In this document: positions 54,791 through 63,448 of the stretch, in pieces
How positions within the stretch are numbered: position 1 is the first letter of the stretch
Layout of the letters: every line of letters begins with the position of its first letter
Assembly (NCBI GenBank): GCA_947625305.1
Contig: CANQNW010000002.1
Location: forward strand, 62,001-126,000
Length of the DNA: 64,000 nucleotides
Direction: 5' to 3'
Origin: Candidatus Gastranaerophilales bacterium
GTDB taxonomy: Bacteria > Cyanobacteriota > Vampirovibrionia > Gastranaerophilales > Gastranaerophilaceae
Position numbers and translations under genes: made by a program
Notes under the pieces: model-generated
Told to the model about the DNA's origin: nothing
Database searches by the model: none
The model's input: the letters and a program-made list of their open reading frames with translations, nothing else

Positions 54791-56005
54791 ATGAATGAAA
54801 TTAAATTTAATACTATAGAAGAAGCGATTGAAGATTTTAAAAACGGTAAGCCCGTTATTGTTGCAGATGATGAGGACAGGGAAAATGAAGGCGACGTTAT
54901 AATCCCTGCGCAATTTGCAAATGCGCAAATTATAAACTTTTTAATTTCTCACTGTAAAGGGGTTTTATGCCTTGCTCTTACAAGAGAAAAAGCCGAAAAA
55001 CTCGGCTTATCCGAAATGGTCAGCCATAATACAGACCCTAAAGGCACTGCTTTTACTCAAAGTATTGATGCTGTTAAAAAATACGGTGTAACAACCGGTG
55101 TAAGCGCTTTTGACAGGGCAAAAACCATTGAGGTTGCCATCGCTAATGATGCCGTTCCATCTGATTTATCAAGACCGGGGCATGTGTTCCCGTTAATAGC
55201 AAGAGATGGCGGAGTGCTTGAAAGAGTCGGACACACGGAAGCTTCCGTTGATTTATCAAGACTTGCAGGATTAACCCCTGCTGCAGTTATATGCGAAATT
55301 GTTAATGATGACGGAACTATGGCAAGAAGAGATAATCTTGTTGAGTTTTCAAAAAAATATAATCTTAAATTTATTACTGTCGCTCAATTAATCGAATACC
55401 GATTAAAAAAAGAAATGTTTATGAAAAGAGAGGCCATAGCTAATCTGCCCTCTGATTTCGGCGACTTTAAAGTTTACGGATATATAAACAAATTAACGGG
55501 AGTTGACCAGATTGCAATCGTTAAAGATGACGGCTCTGATAAAATTCCTATGGTAAGAGTTCACTCTGAATGCCTGACAGGTGATGTTTTCCATTCAAAA
55601 AGATGTGACTGCCAAAATCAGCTTGAAACGGCGCTAAGACTTATTGAAGAATACGGAAAAGGCGCACTTGTTTATATAAGAGGACATGAAGGCAGAGGGA
55701 TAGGGCTTGTTAATAAAATTAAAGCTTATGCGCTTCAAGAACACGGGCAAGATACAGTCCAAGCTAATATTTCATTGGGTTTCCAGCCCGACCTCAGAAA
55801 CTACGGAACAGGTGCACAAATCCTTCGTGATTTAGGCTATACTAAATTTAAACTGATAACCAATAACCCGACAAAAATTGTTGCCCTTAAAGGCTACGGG
55901 CTTGAAATTGTCGAAAGAGTTGCCCTAAAACCAAATCTTAACAGATACAACGAAAAATACATGCACACTAAAGTTGATAAAATGGAACATATGATTGATT
56001 TATAG
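54791..56005 (+). CDS. ribBA: Bifunctional DHBP synthase / GTP cyclohydrolase II
   Basis: Makes both precursors of riboflavin. The N-terminal DHBPS domain (about 1-200) has DDEDRENEGD and GHVFPLIAR; the C-terminal GTP cyclohydrolase II domain has the zinc cysteines in SECLTGDVFHSKRCDC, then GHEGRGIGL. 404 residues. ATG 54791 is chosen, one base after the ribE stop; an in-frame TTG at 54782 is possible but unlikely. ribD and ribH are not in the window. Confidence 0.95.
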   Translation: MNEIKFNTIEEAIEDFKNGKPVIVADDEDRENEGDVIIPAQFANAQIINFLISHCKGVLCLALTREKAEKLGLSEMVSHNTDPKGTAFTQSIDAVKKYGVTTGVSAFDRAKTIEVAIANDAVPSDLSRPGHVFPLIARDGGVLERVGHTEASVDLSRLAGLTPAAVICEIVNDDGTMARRDNLVEFSKKYNLKFITVAQLIEYRLKKEMFMKREAIANLPSDFGDFKVYGYINKLTGVDQIAIVKDDGSDKIPMVRVHSECLTGDVFHSKRCDCQNQLETALRLIEEYGKGALVYIRGHEGRGIGLVNKIKAYALQEHGQDTVQANISLGFQPDLRNYGTGAQILRDLGYTKFKLITNNPTKIVALKGYGLEIVERVALKPNLNRYNEKYMHTKVDKMEHMIDL

Positions 56006-56017
56006 GAAGATTTACTT

Positions 56018-57010
56018 ATGGCAAATTTAACCATGTACAAAGTAGAACCATACAAACAGGAATATTTTAAAATATTTTCGGGACTTTATAACGATTTTAA
56101 AAATTCCGCCATAACCGATTATAACTTTGAACTTATGCCTTTGGATTACGAACACTTTATAAACAGCATAGAAAAAGGCTTATTAAACTGTTTGGTATTA
56201 TTTGAAGATAATATTCCGACGGGTTTTCTGGTTTATACAACAGTCATTTCGGAAGCTTTAGAATTAAATATTATCCACTGCATAGGCAATGAAAACATTA
56301 ATACTAAAAGAATGGCATTACTTGAAAAATTTATTGAATTAAATAAACATATAATGCGGGAAAAAGTGGTAACATATCCGCTATTGGGGAAACAAGGCAC
56401 ATTTGCGGAGGAAATATTAAATTTCGGATTTAAAATAATTAATACTTCTGTTTTAGCACTGGATTTAACAGATAAAGAACTTTTTTCAAGAGTTCAGCAG
56501 GTTAATTTGCCTCCTTTAGGCAATGAATATACTTTATCTAATTGGAAAACCACGTATTTTAAAGATACAACAGAACTTATTCATCAGGCATTTAAAGAAT
56601 CATCTGATGCGCTTTTTGATAACCGTTTTATGTCTTTTAACGGCTGCAGAGATATATTGGAAAAAATAACCGAAAACATATACGGCGACTTTCTTCCAGG
56701 AATTACAAAGGTTTTAATACATAAAAAACGGCCGATAGGAGTTTGTTTCGCTAATCTTACAAACAATTCCATTGCAAATATCCCTATTGTTGCGGTACTT
56801 AAAAAGTACAGAAACAAAGGTTTCGGCAAAATTTTATTAAAGAATACCGTTGAAAATCTTATTACATCCTCCAATGCAGGAAACTGGAATGTAAAAGAAC
56901 TTAATGTAAGCTGTGATGAAGACAGCATTCCTTCAGTCAGTATGTATAGAGCCGTAGGATTTAATGTAAAATACACATATCCGCAAGCTTATCGTTCAAA
57001 ATATAATTAA
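56018..57010 (+). CDS. GNAT family N-acetyltransferase
   Basis: A 330-residue acetyltransferase with two GNAT-like halves; the C-terminal one has the acetyl-CoA motif VLKKYRNKGFGKILLKN near 262 and ends SMYRAVGF. It follows ribBA after 12 bp with an AGGAAG site, so it may be cotranscribed with the riboflavin genes. The acceptor is unknown. Its stop overlaps the convergent small gene at 57007 by 4 bp. Confidence 0.8.
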   Translation: MANLTMYKVEPYKQEYFKIFSGLYNDFKNSAITDYNFELMPLDYEHFINSIEKGLLNCLVLFEDNIPTGFLVYTTVISEALELNIIHCIGNENINTKRMALLEKFIELNKHIMREKVVTYPLLGKQGTFAEEILNFGFKIINTSVLALDLTDKELFSRVQQVNLPPLGNEYTLSNWKTTYFKDTTELIHQAFKESSDALFDNRFMSFNGCRDILEKITENIYGDFLPGITKVLIHKKRPIGVCFANLTNNSIANIPIVAVLKKYRNKGFGKILLKNTVENLITSSNAGNWNVKELNVSCDEDSIPSVSMYRAVGFNVKYTYPQAYRSKYN

Positions 57011-57210
57011 TTATTACTGTATACAACTTTCATGGTTGCCAAATACTTTATAGCAAGCATTTTATGCTTATTCTTTTGTTCTTCATTTATATGAAAAATT
57101 CTTGTCATTCTTTGTATTTCTGCGATTTTAAGTCTGGATGAGAGTTCAAATTTGTTTTTTACAGGTTCACTTATTGTTCCCAAAATTTCATTCAATTGCT
57201 GTTCGTTCAT
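57007..57210 (-). CDS. Unknown 67-residue protein
   Basis: A small helical protein starting MNEQQLNEILGTI, acidic then basic, with no membrane segment. GGAG precedes the ATG by five bases. It is convergent with and overlaps the acetyltransferase stop. It is not recognised. Confidence 0.5.
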   Translation of the reverse strand: MNEQQLNEILGTISEPVKNKFELSSRLKIAEIQRMTRIFHINEEQKNKHKMLAIKYLATMKVVYSNN

Positions 57211-57343
57211 ATAATCTCCGATGAAAAGTATTAATCAAATCCTCTTGTATTTATATAAAGTATTTTTTTATTTAAAAATTGCCCGACATTTAACAATTGT
57301 AAAATTTTATGTTACATTTATTTTATAAAGGAGAATTTTGCTT

Positions 57344-57787
57344 ATGATTATTGATACTTTAGACAATTTAGAAAAATATATAAATTTACATCCTGATTTT
57401 AAAACTGTTTTTGATTACTTAAAATCTCATGACATTAGTAAAATGGAATGCGGCAGGCATGAATTAAGAGGAAATGAATTATTCTTTAACCTGCAGGAGT
57501 ATGAAACAAAACCCATTCAAAAACTTGAGGCGCATAAAAAATACATTGATATACAAGTTATGGCAACAGGCGAAGAATACATGGGATATACAAATATTAA
57601 AAATACTACGGTATCTGAAACATACGATGAAACAAAAGACGTAATGTTTTTAAACGGAAGTGTCGATAAATTAAAAGCGGATAATAAAACCTTTTTAATT
57701 TTTTACCCTAATGATGCTCACATGCCTGCTTTGTGTATAGATAAACCCCAAAAAGTAAAGAAAGCCATTTTTAAAATTTTAATATAA
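57344..57787 (+). CDS. YhcH/YjgK/YiaL family protein
   Basis: A 147-residue cupin-like protein of the YhcH family, seen by KLEAHKKYIDIQVMATGEEYMGYT in pieces (EAHKKYIDIQ and GEEYMGY) and FYPNDAHMPAL with metal-binding histidines. Relatives occur in sialic acid and sugar utilisation. The start at 57344 suits AAAGGAG ten bases upstream; a TTG at 57338 would be too close. It is a single-gene unit here. Confidence 0.8.
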   Translation: MIIDTLDNLEKYINLHPDFKTVFDYLKSHDISKMECGRHELRGNELFFNLQEYETKPIQKLEAHKKYIDIQVMATGEEYMGYTNIKNTTVSETYDETKDVMFLNGSVDKLKADNKTFLIFYPNDAHMPALCIDKPQKVKKAIFKILI

Positions 57788-57811
57788 CTTAAACAAATGT
57801 AACTTTAACAC

Positions 57812-57840
57812 TAGTCAAAAATAGAAATAAGAGTTAAAAT
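57812..57840 (+). promoter_or_regulatory. Promoter of the 35-residue peptide gene
   Basis: TAGTCA (57812-57817) and TAAAAT (57835-57840) are 17 bases apart. The predicted start near 57847 leaves a 38-base leader with AAAAAGGGG. Confidence 0.45.
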
Positions 57841-57884
57841 ATAAAAGAAAATTTTTGAATTAGCAAAAAGGGGTAAAGGTAAAT

Positions 57885-57992
57885 ATGAAATTTAATTTTG
57901 TTAATTTTTTAAGCGAATTAGTTAACCTTTTTACTGATTGGTTCTCATCCAATAATAAAGAATTGGCTTATTGTCCTGTTAAAAATAAATAA
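57885..57992 (+). CDS. 35-residue peptide, possible radical SAM substrate
   Basis: ATG 57885 to TAA 57992, preceded by the purine sites AAAAAGGGG and AAAGG. The first 20 residues (MKFNFVNFLSELVNLFTDWF) form an amphipathic, leader-like helix; the last 15 hold one cysteine in ELAYCPVKNK (Cys30). It lies 60 bp upstream of the radical SAM gene, with a separate promoter on each. Being a precursor peptide is an inference from size and position; it could also be an unrelated small protein. Confidence 0.5.
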   Translation: MKFNFVNFLSELVNLFTDWFSSNNKELAYCPVKNK

Positions 57993-57994
57993 TA

Positions 57995-58035
57995 TTGATA
58001 ATATTTTCTAAATAGGTATAATAATCCTTAGAAAA
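57995..58035 (+). promoter_or_regulatory. Promoter and operator-like repeat of the radical SAM gene
   Basis: TTGATA (57995-58000) and a perfect TATAAT (58017-58022) are 16 bases apart. The box is enclosed by 8-bp inverted arms TTTTCTAA (58004-58011) and TTAGAAAA (58028-58035). Confidence 0.6.
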
Positions 58036-58052
58036 GAATAAGGAGTCATGTT

Positions 58053-59033
58053 ATGCCGTCATATTATTGTAAAATGTTACAAACAACTTTGCATTTTTTA
58101 CCGAATGCAGTTAAATTTTGCTGCAGCTGCGCCGAAGGCCCCGGTGTTAAAATAAAAGATTATAACAATATCAATAAAAAAGAAATCGAACAAACAAGAT
58201 TAAAATTTATAAATGCATTAAGAAATGGCGAAATTCCAAAAGAATGTAAAGGCTGTTTTGAATATAAACAAACAGAAATACCTAAAAAAGGATTTTTTGA
58301 ATCTCTTTTTAAGAAGGAAGAAAAATTTCCCGTTAACTATATAATTGTTGATCATTATAAACAATGCGATTGCAGCTGTGTATATTGTTCTCAAAAAATA
58401 TTATATGGTGATAATGTTACACAATATGCCCTGCTTCCGCTTATTAAGCAATTATATGCAAATAATATGATAGATTCTTATAACTTAAAAGTTGAATTTC
58501 AGGGCGGAAATATTTCTTGTCTTAACGAATTTGATTCACTTCTTGAAGAATTTAAGAAAAACAAATGCCGTAATTATGCGGTATTATCTAACGGAATAAA
58601 ATATATGCCTCAGCTTGAGAATATGGACAGTAACAGTTTTATATGTATATCACTTGACTGCGGAACAAGAGAAACTTTCAATAAAATTAAAAATGTTGAT
58701 GGATTTGACAGCACAATAGAAAATATAAAGAGATTAAGAGAAAATTCCAATATTTGTATTGCATTAAAGTATATTGTAATTAACGGAATTAACGATAATA
58801 TGGATGAAGTCAATGCCTTTTTAAACATTGCAAAAGATTTGGTTAAAAACGGCTCCGTAATTTTCGATATTGACTACAGGGATACTATTTTGAATATTAA
58901 TCCTGATTTTAAAGTGCCAAGCCATTACAATGAAATATTTAAATATGCGGAAGAATACTGCAAACAAAATAATATACCGTTTACCGCACCTGTCTTTACA
59001 AAAAATATTTTAGAACAGCCGGTAAATAAATAA
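58053..59033 (+). CDS. Radical SAM protein with extra N-terminal cysteines
   Basis: A 326-residue enzyme. The cluster motif CxxxCxxC is Cys105, Cys109 and Cys112 in QCDCSCVYC, followed by a normal barrel (VEFQGGNIS, YAVLSNGI). Six cysteines upstream (6, 23, 24, 26, 65, 68; FCCSCAEGPG and ECKGC) look like a SPASM-type auxiliary cluster placed at the N-terminus. Related proteins occur near glycan and peptide loci. AAGGAG lies seven bases before the ATG. It follows the 35-residue peptide gene; substrate is unknown. Confidence 0.75.
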   Translation: MPSYYCKMLQTTLHFLPNAVKFCCSCAEGPGVKIKDYNNINKKEIEQTRLKFINALRNGEIPKECKGCFEYKQTEIPKKGFFESLFKKEEKFPVNYIIVDHYKQCDCSCVYCSQKILYGDNVTQYALLPLIKQLYANNMIDSYNLKVEFQGGNISCLNEFDSLLEEFKKNKCRNYAVLSNGIKYMPQLENMDSNSFICISLDCGTRETFNKIKNVDGFDSTIENIKRLRENSNICIALKYIVINGINDNMDEVNAFLNIAKDLVKNGSVIFDIDYRDTILNINPDFKVPSHYNEIFKYAEEYCKQNNIPFTAPVFTKNILEQPVNK

Positions 59034-59102
59034 AGCTTGATAAATGATTATTTTTTACCTAATATCAAACATGTAGTCAGAATTAATGAAAGAAGGTAAA
59101 AA

Positions 59103-59879
59103 ATGGCAAGAAGACCTGTTATTGCAGGAAACTGGAAAATGCACAATCTCCAGCAGGCTGCAATTGATTTAACAAACGGAATTATGCAGGAATTAAAAAG
59201 CGAAGATAAAAATGCGCTTCCCGAGGTAATAATTGCTCCTACATTTACATCACTTTATGCTGCTAATAAAGCATTAAAAGATTGCGGCTGCGGTAAAGTA
59301 AGATTAGCCGCTCAAAACTGCTACTTTGAAGAAAAAGGAGCTTTTACGGGTGAATGTTCTGTTCAAATGTTAAAAGATACGGGATGTGAATACATTATTA
59401 TCGGTCACTCGGAAAGAAGAGAATACTTTGGTGAAACTGATGAAATGGTTAACAAAAAGGCAAAAGCTATTTTAGCTGAAGGATTAGTACCCATTATATG
59501 CTGTGGTGAGTCTTTAGCTCAAAGAGAAGCAGGGGTTACAGATTATCATATAGCATCACAAATAACAAAAGCTTTAAGAGATTTATCCGCAAGTGATGTT
59601 GCTAAATCAATTATTGCTTATGAACCCATTTGGGCAATAGGTACAGGCAAAACTTGCGACAGCACTGAAGCTAACAGAGTTATTGCAATGATTAGAAATG
59701 TTGTAAAAGGTTTATACGATGCAAATACCGCTGAGTCAATAAGAATTCTTTACGGCGGAAGTGTTAAACCTAACACAATTAAAGAACAAATGGCACAATC
59801 AGATATAGATGGCGCTTTAGTCGGCGGTGCAAGCTTAACGGCTGACAGTTTCGCTCAAATAGTTAAAGGTGCTATGTAA
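59103..59879 (+). CDS. tpiA: Triosephosphate isomerase
   Basis: Interconverts DHAP and glyceraldehyde-3-phosphate. 258 residues. The catalytic lysine lies in AGNWKMHN (K13), the histidine in IIGHSERREYFG and the glutamate in AYEPIWAIGTGK; the phosphate loop is LYGGSVKP. AAAGAAGG precedes the ATG. A strong terminator, shared with hydE, follows. Normal length. Confidence 0.97.
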   Translation: MARRPVIAGNWKMHNLQQAAIDLTNGIMQELKSEDKNALPEVIIAPTFTSLYAANKALKDCGCGKVRLAAQNCYFEEKGAFTGECSVQMLKDTGCEYIIIGHSERREYFGETDEMVNKKAKAILAEGLVPIICCGESLAQREAGVTDYHIASQITKALRDLSASDVAKSIIAYEPIWAIGTGKTCDSTEANRVIAMIRNVVKGLYDANTAESIRILYGGSVKPNTIKEQMAQSDIDGALVGGASLTADSFAQIVKGAM

Positions 59880-59896
59880 ATACAAATTTATATTTT

Positions 59897-59926
59897 AAGA
59901 GGCGCCCGTAGGGCGCCTCTTTTTTA
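59897..59926. terminator. Two-way terminator after tpiA
   Basis: AAGAGGCGCCC and GGGCGCCTCTT form a perfect 11-bp GC-rich stem with a GTA loop and T run, shared by tpiA and the convergent hydE. Confidence 0.92.
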
Positions 59927-60913
59927 ATAATTATCTTTGCGAAATCCTTTTGAAGCTGATATTTTTCTTCCTATTGATTCTATTTTGGATTTTATACATA
60001 TTGCGCATTTATCGGGCGAATCGTTTATACATATTTTATCAGGGTATATTTCATACTTCGCTCTGTATTTTGTATCGGTCATATTAGGCATAACAACATT
60101 TGCACCCGATTTTAAAGCAATTATCCTTCCGTTCGGATGAAGTGTTTCCATAGCGGTTGTGGCAGGGATATTAATATCGTTTAAAATAAGTCTTATAACC
60201 GCCATAACCCTTAAAGCAAGATTAAAATTATCCTTTTTTGCATTGGCGAGCGGAGTATTTGGGTGGGGAATTAAAGGTCCAACCCCAACCATATCGGCAT
60301 CAAGTTCTTTAAAAAATAAAATATCATCAGCTAAAGTTTCAATACTTTGATTAGGAAGCCCGACAATACATCCCGTTCCCGTTTCATAGCCGAGTTCTTT
60401 TAGTTCATACAGGCATTTTTTGCGGTGTTCAAAATCCATATTAGGATGAAGCTGTTTATAAAGTTCTTTATCCGTCGTTTCAATTCTTAATAAATACCTG
60501 TCCGCCCCCGAGGCTTTAAAAGCTTTATAATCTTCAAAACTTCTTTCCCCTATACTTAAAGTCACTGCTACATCATAATTTTTTATTTTTTCAATCAGAG
60601 AGCAGATTTTATCCCTTGTATAATATTTATCTTCTCCTCCTTGAAGTACAACGGTTTTATATCCCATATTTACGGCATTTTTTACACAGCTTAAAATTTC
60701 ATCCTCAGACAATCTGTACCTTTCAAGTTCCTTATTTTCCGCTCTGAGCCCGCAATAAAAACAGCTACATCTGCATATATTTGTAAACTCAATTAAACCC
60801 CGAAGATGTACAAAATCACCTTTATATTCTTTTCTGACCTCATCGGCTTTACGAAAAAGTTCGTCATCAGAGGATTTTAATATTTCAATTATGTCTTTTT
60901 TATTTAAACTCAT
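59924..60913 (-). CDS. hydE: [FeFe]-hydrogenase maturase HydE
   Basis: A 329-residue radical SAM enzyme that helps to build the H-cluster of [FeFe]-hydrogenase. The CxxxCxxC motif is Cys47, Cys51, Cys54 in NICRCSCFYCGLR. VLQGGEDKYY, GETGTGCIVGLPNQ (read YETGTGCIVGLPNQ), MVGVGPLIPHPNTPLAN and ANVVMPNMTDTKYR match HydE. A C-terminal CAIC pair could bind a second cluster. hydF, hydG and the hydrogenase are not in the window. It is convergent with tpiA. Confidence 0.92.
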   Translation of the reverse strand: MSLNKKDIIEILKSSDDELFRKADEVRKEYKGDFVHLRGLIEFTNICRCSCFYCGLRAENKELERYRLSEDEILSCVKNAVNMGYKTVVLQGGEDKYYTRDKICSLIEKIKNYDVAVTLSIGERSFEDYKAFKASGADRYLLRIETTDKELYKQLHPNMDFEHRKKCLYELKELGYETGTGCIVGLPNQSIETLADDILFFKELDADMVGVGPLIPHPNTPLANAKKDNFNLALRVMAVIRLILNDINIPATTAMETLHPNGRIIALKSGANVVMPNMTDTKYRAKYEIYPDKICINDSPDKCAICIKSKIESIGRKISASKGFRKDNY

Positions 60914-61001
60914 ACTAATGTAGAATACATTCAGATATAAAAAATATCAAGTTCAATTTTTTTTAAATATGTGGTAACATAAATTTGTAGTAAGGAAAAT
61001 T

Positions 61002-61676
61002 ATGGGCGAACACTGGGCAGGTTATATAGGCAGTTTTCATGTACACTGGGACACATTAATAACAATGTGGGCCGCAATGCTCATTGTTATAATTATTTCA
61101 TTTATTCTTACAAGAAAACTTGAAATTATTCCAAATAAGCTGCAAACATGCGCCGAAGGAGCAATAAAATTCTTTCTCGGTAACTTATCCGAAGTTAAAA
61201 ACGGAGAAAAACATATCCCCATTGTTGCCTCATTGTTTTTATTCATCCTTACCGCAAACTTAATGGGGCAGCTCCCTTTAAGATTAATTCACTTAAAGCA
61301 GGGCGAAATAGCCTCCCCTACAAATGACATAAATCTAACGGCAGCACTGGCTGTTATGGTTTTACTATACTATCTGTTTCAAGGGTTTAAAGAAAAAGGA
61401 ATTCACTATATATATCACGGGCTAAGCATTACGGGAATTATAACAACTCTTGTTGATTTGCTTGAAATGATAACAAGACCTTTAAGCTTGGCAGTGCGAC
61501 TTTTTGCGAATATTTTGGCAGGGGAAATACTTGTGTCGGTAATCCTTGGTATATTTGCCTTTATGGCGCCCATACCCGTTATGTTGTTTGAAATATTCGT
61601 TGCCTTCTTACAGGCATTTGTATTTATGATGCTTACTATAGCATACATATTAACCTCGGTTTCGGAAGAACATTAA
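61002..61676 (+). CDS. atpB: ATP synthase F0 subunit a
   Basis: The stator half of the proton channel. 224 residues with about five transmembrane helices; the essential arginine lies in RPLSLAVRLFANILAGEIL. AAGGAAAA precedes the ATG. First of the atpB-E-b'-b-H-A operon. No atpI gene precedes it in the window, unlike the usual cyanobacterial order. Confidence 0.95.
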   Translation: MGEHWAGYIGSFHVHWDTLITMWAAMLIVIIISFILTRKLEIIPNKLQTCAEGAIKFFLGNLSEVKNGEKHIPIVASLFLFILTANLMGQLPLRLIHLKQGEIASPTNDINLTAALAVMVLLYYLFQGFKEKGIHYIYHGLSITGIITTLVDLLEMITRPLSLAVRLFANILAGEILVSVILGIFAFMAPIPVMLFEIFVAFLQAFVFMMLTIAYILTSVSEEH

Positions 61677-61697
61677 TTGAAAGGAGAATAAAAAATT

Positions 61698-61919
61698 ATG
61701 GCAGATTTAGCAACATTAGGAGCAGGATTAGCTATCGGACTTGCAGGTTTAGGTGCGGGGCTTGGGCTTGGTATTGCTACTAAAGGCTTAATGGAAGGTA
61801 TCGCAAGACAGCCTGAAGCTTCAGGTAAACTTGTCGGATTCTTTATCATCGGTGCAGCCTTAGCAGAAGCCTGCGGTATTTACGGACTGCTTATCGCATT
61901 TATGCTTATCGGTAAATAA
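61698..61919 (+). CDS. atpE: ATP synthase F0 subunit c
   Basis: The rotor ring subunit. 73 residues, two helices joined by RQPE (37-40). The ion-binding glutamate is E57 in LAEACGIYG. The residues after it (Ala-Cys) and GLGLG in helix 1 lack the Gln and Ser/Thr of sodium-binding c subunits, so proton coupling is expected. GAAAGGAG precedes the ATG. Confidence 0.96.
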   Translation: MADLATLGAGLAIGLAGLGAGLGLGIATKGLMEGIARQPEASGKLVGFFIIGAALAEACGIYGLLIAFMLIGK

Positions 61920-61930
61920 CGGGCTATATT

Positions 61931-62389
61931 ATGGAATTTGATGCTACTTTTATATTTGCGGCAATAAGTTTTATTTTGTTTGTTTTTGTTATGAACAAAA
62001 TCTTTTATGCTCCAGTCTTGAAGATTATGAAAGCAAGACAGGATTTTGTCGAACAAAACTACACATCTGCAAATCAAACAAAAGAAGAAACTAAAAAACA
62101 AACGGAATATAGAGAATCAGAACTTGAAAAATCCAGAACACTTGCCCGCAATAAAATAGCAGAACATTCTAAAGCCTTAAAAGAAAATCAAGCAAAAAAG
62201 CTTGCCGATTATAAAACGGAATTATACTCCGATATCGGTAAACAAAGGGACGAATTAAAACAATCAGCACTTGATGCAAAAGAAACCCTTAAAGATACTG
62301 TTGTTGATATAGCAAAAAATATATCCGATAAGCTTTTTGGTTCTTCCGTTACTACGGAAACCATAAATAAATCCAAAATAGAAGAATAA
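61931..62389 (+). CDS. atpF': ATP synthase F0 subunit b-prime
   Basis: A 152-residue peripheral-stalk subunit: one N-terminal transmembrane helix (about 7-25), then a long, charged coiled coil. It is the first of two consecutive b-type genes, placed directly after subunit c as b' is in cyanobacteria. Which of the two is truly b' is assigned by order only. Confidence 0.8.
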   Translation: MEFDATFIFAAISFILFVFVMNKIFYAPVLKIMKARQDFVEQNYTSANQTKEETKKQTEYRESELEKSRTLARNKIAEHSKALKENQAKKLADYKTELYSDIGKQRDELKQSALDAKETLKDTVVDIAKNISDKLFGSSVTTETINKSKIEE

Positions 62390-62392
62390 TTT

Positions 62393-62893
62393 ATGAGTAA
62401 CTTATTTCAAACTTTAATACATTCAAATACCATAAACTTTTTAATTGTTTTGTCATTGCTTTTATTTCTTATGTCAAAATTAAAAATCGGGAATAAAATC
62501 GATTTAATGCGCAATGAAATAAAAAACTTTGTTGATGAATCAACAAACGAAAAAAATCTTGCGGAAAAAGAATTAGAAAACATAAATAATAAGATTAAAA
62601 ACCTTCCGAAAGAAACTCAAGAAATAGAAACAAGCGCTCAAAAAAATATTGAAGGATTTGAAAGAAGAATTGAAAATGAATTAAAAGATAAAATGCTTGA
62701 TATTAAAACAAGTTCAGATAGAATTTTAAATCTAGAAATCAAGCAGTTTAAAGCAAAACTGACAGGGCTGTTATCCGAAGCTTCAATAAATCTTGCCAAA
62801 AAGAATGCTATAGAACAGCTTGAAAACAACAGAGAACTCCATAATAAATACATTTATGAAGCCATAGATGAAATTGACGGGATTAATTTATGA
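62393..62893 (+). CDS. atpF: ATP synthase F0 subunit b
   Basis: A 166-residue second stalk subunit: an N-terminal hydrophobic helix (TINFLIVLSLLLFLMS), then a coiled coil. It begins three bases after b' and its stop overlaps the delta start as ATGA. The b/b' pair forms the heterodimeric stalk found in photosynthetic bacteria and their relatives. Confidence 0.85.
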   Translation: MSNLFQTLIHSNTINFLIVLSLLLFLMSKLKIGNKIDLMRNEIKNFVDESTNEKNLAEKELENINNKIKNLPKETQEIETSAQKNIEGFERRIENELKDKMLDIKTSSDRILNLEIKQFKAKLTGLLSEASINLAKKNAIEQLENNRELHNKYIYEAIDEIDGINL

Positions 62894-63447
62894 AAACAGG
62901 CGATTTAAAAAATATTAAAATAGCAAGAAAATATGCGGATGCTCTTTATAAATCGGCAAAAGAGGCGGATTTGTGCGAAAAGATATACAATGAAACCCTT
63001 TTCGTTCATGAAACCTTAAAATCAAATAATAATCTGAATGAATTTTTACAAAGTCCTTTAATTAAAAACGATGATAAAAAAGATGTTATAAATAAACTCT
63101 TTACACCTCACACAGATAAACTTTTGGTAAATTTCCTTAATATACTTATTGATGAAGGAAGATTTAATGCCCTTAACGAAATAATTAACAAGTATTCTGA
63201 GATTTATTACAAAGAAAAAAATATAATAAAACCCGTTATAATCTCAGCGGTAGAATTGGATGATAACCAGAAACAAGCCGTTTTAAATAAGCTTGAAACT
63301 AAACTAAAAAAACAAATAGAACCCGAATATATTATAAATAACGATATAATCGGAGGCTTAATAATTGAAATAGACGATAAAACAATAGATTGCAGTATAA
63401 AAACCAAATTTGATAACATGAGAAAAGAATTAGCAAAAGGAAATTAA
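62890..63447 (+). CDS. atpH: ATP synthase F1 subunit delta
   Basis: A 185-residue OSCP-type delta subunit joining the peripheral stalk to the F1 head. It starts [16 protein letters not shown] and ends with the conserved strand region [17 protein letters not shown]. Coupled to subunit b by ATGA. atpA follows one base later. Confidence 0.93.
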   Translation: MKTGDLKNIKIARKYADALYKSAKEADLCEKIYNETLFVHETLKSNNNLNEFLQSPLIKNDDKKDVINKLFTPHTDKLLVNFLNILIDEGRFNALNEIINKYSEIYYKEKNIIKPVIISAVELDDNQKQAVLNKLETKLKKQIEPEYIINNDIIGGLIIEIDDKTIDCSIKTKFDNMRKELAKGN

Positions 63448-63448
63448 T

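Noticed and set aside
61698-61919. Sodium-driven ATP synthase
   Set aside because: The c subunit lacks the Gln in helix 1 and the Ser/Thr next to the ion-binding Glu that mark sodium binding.
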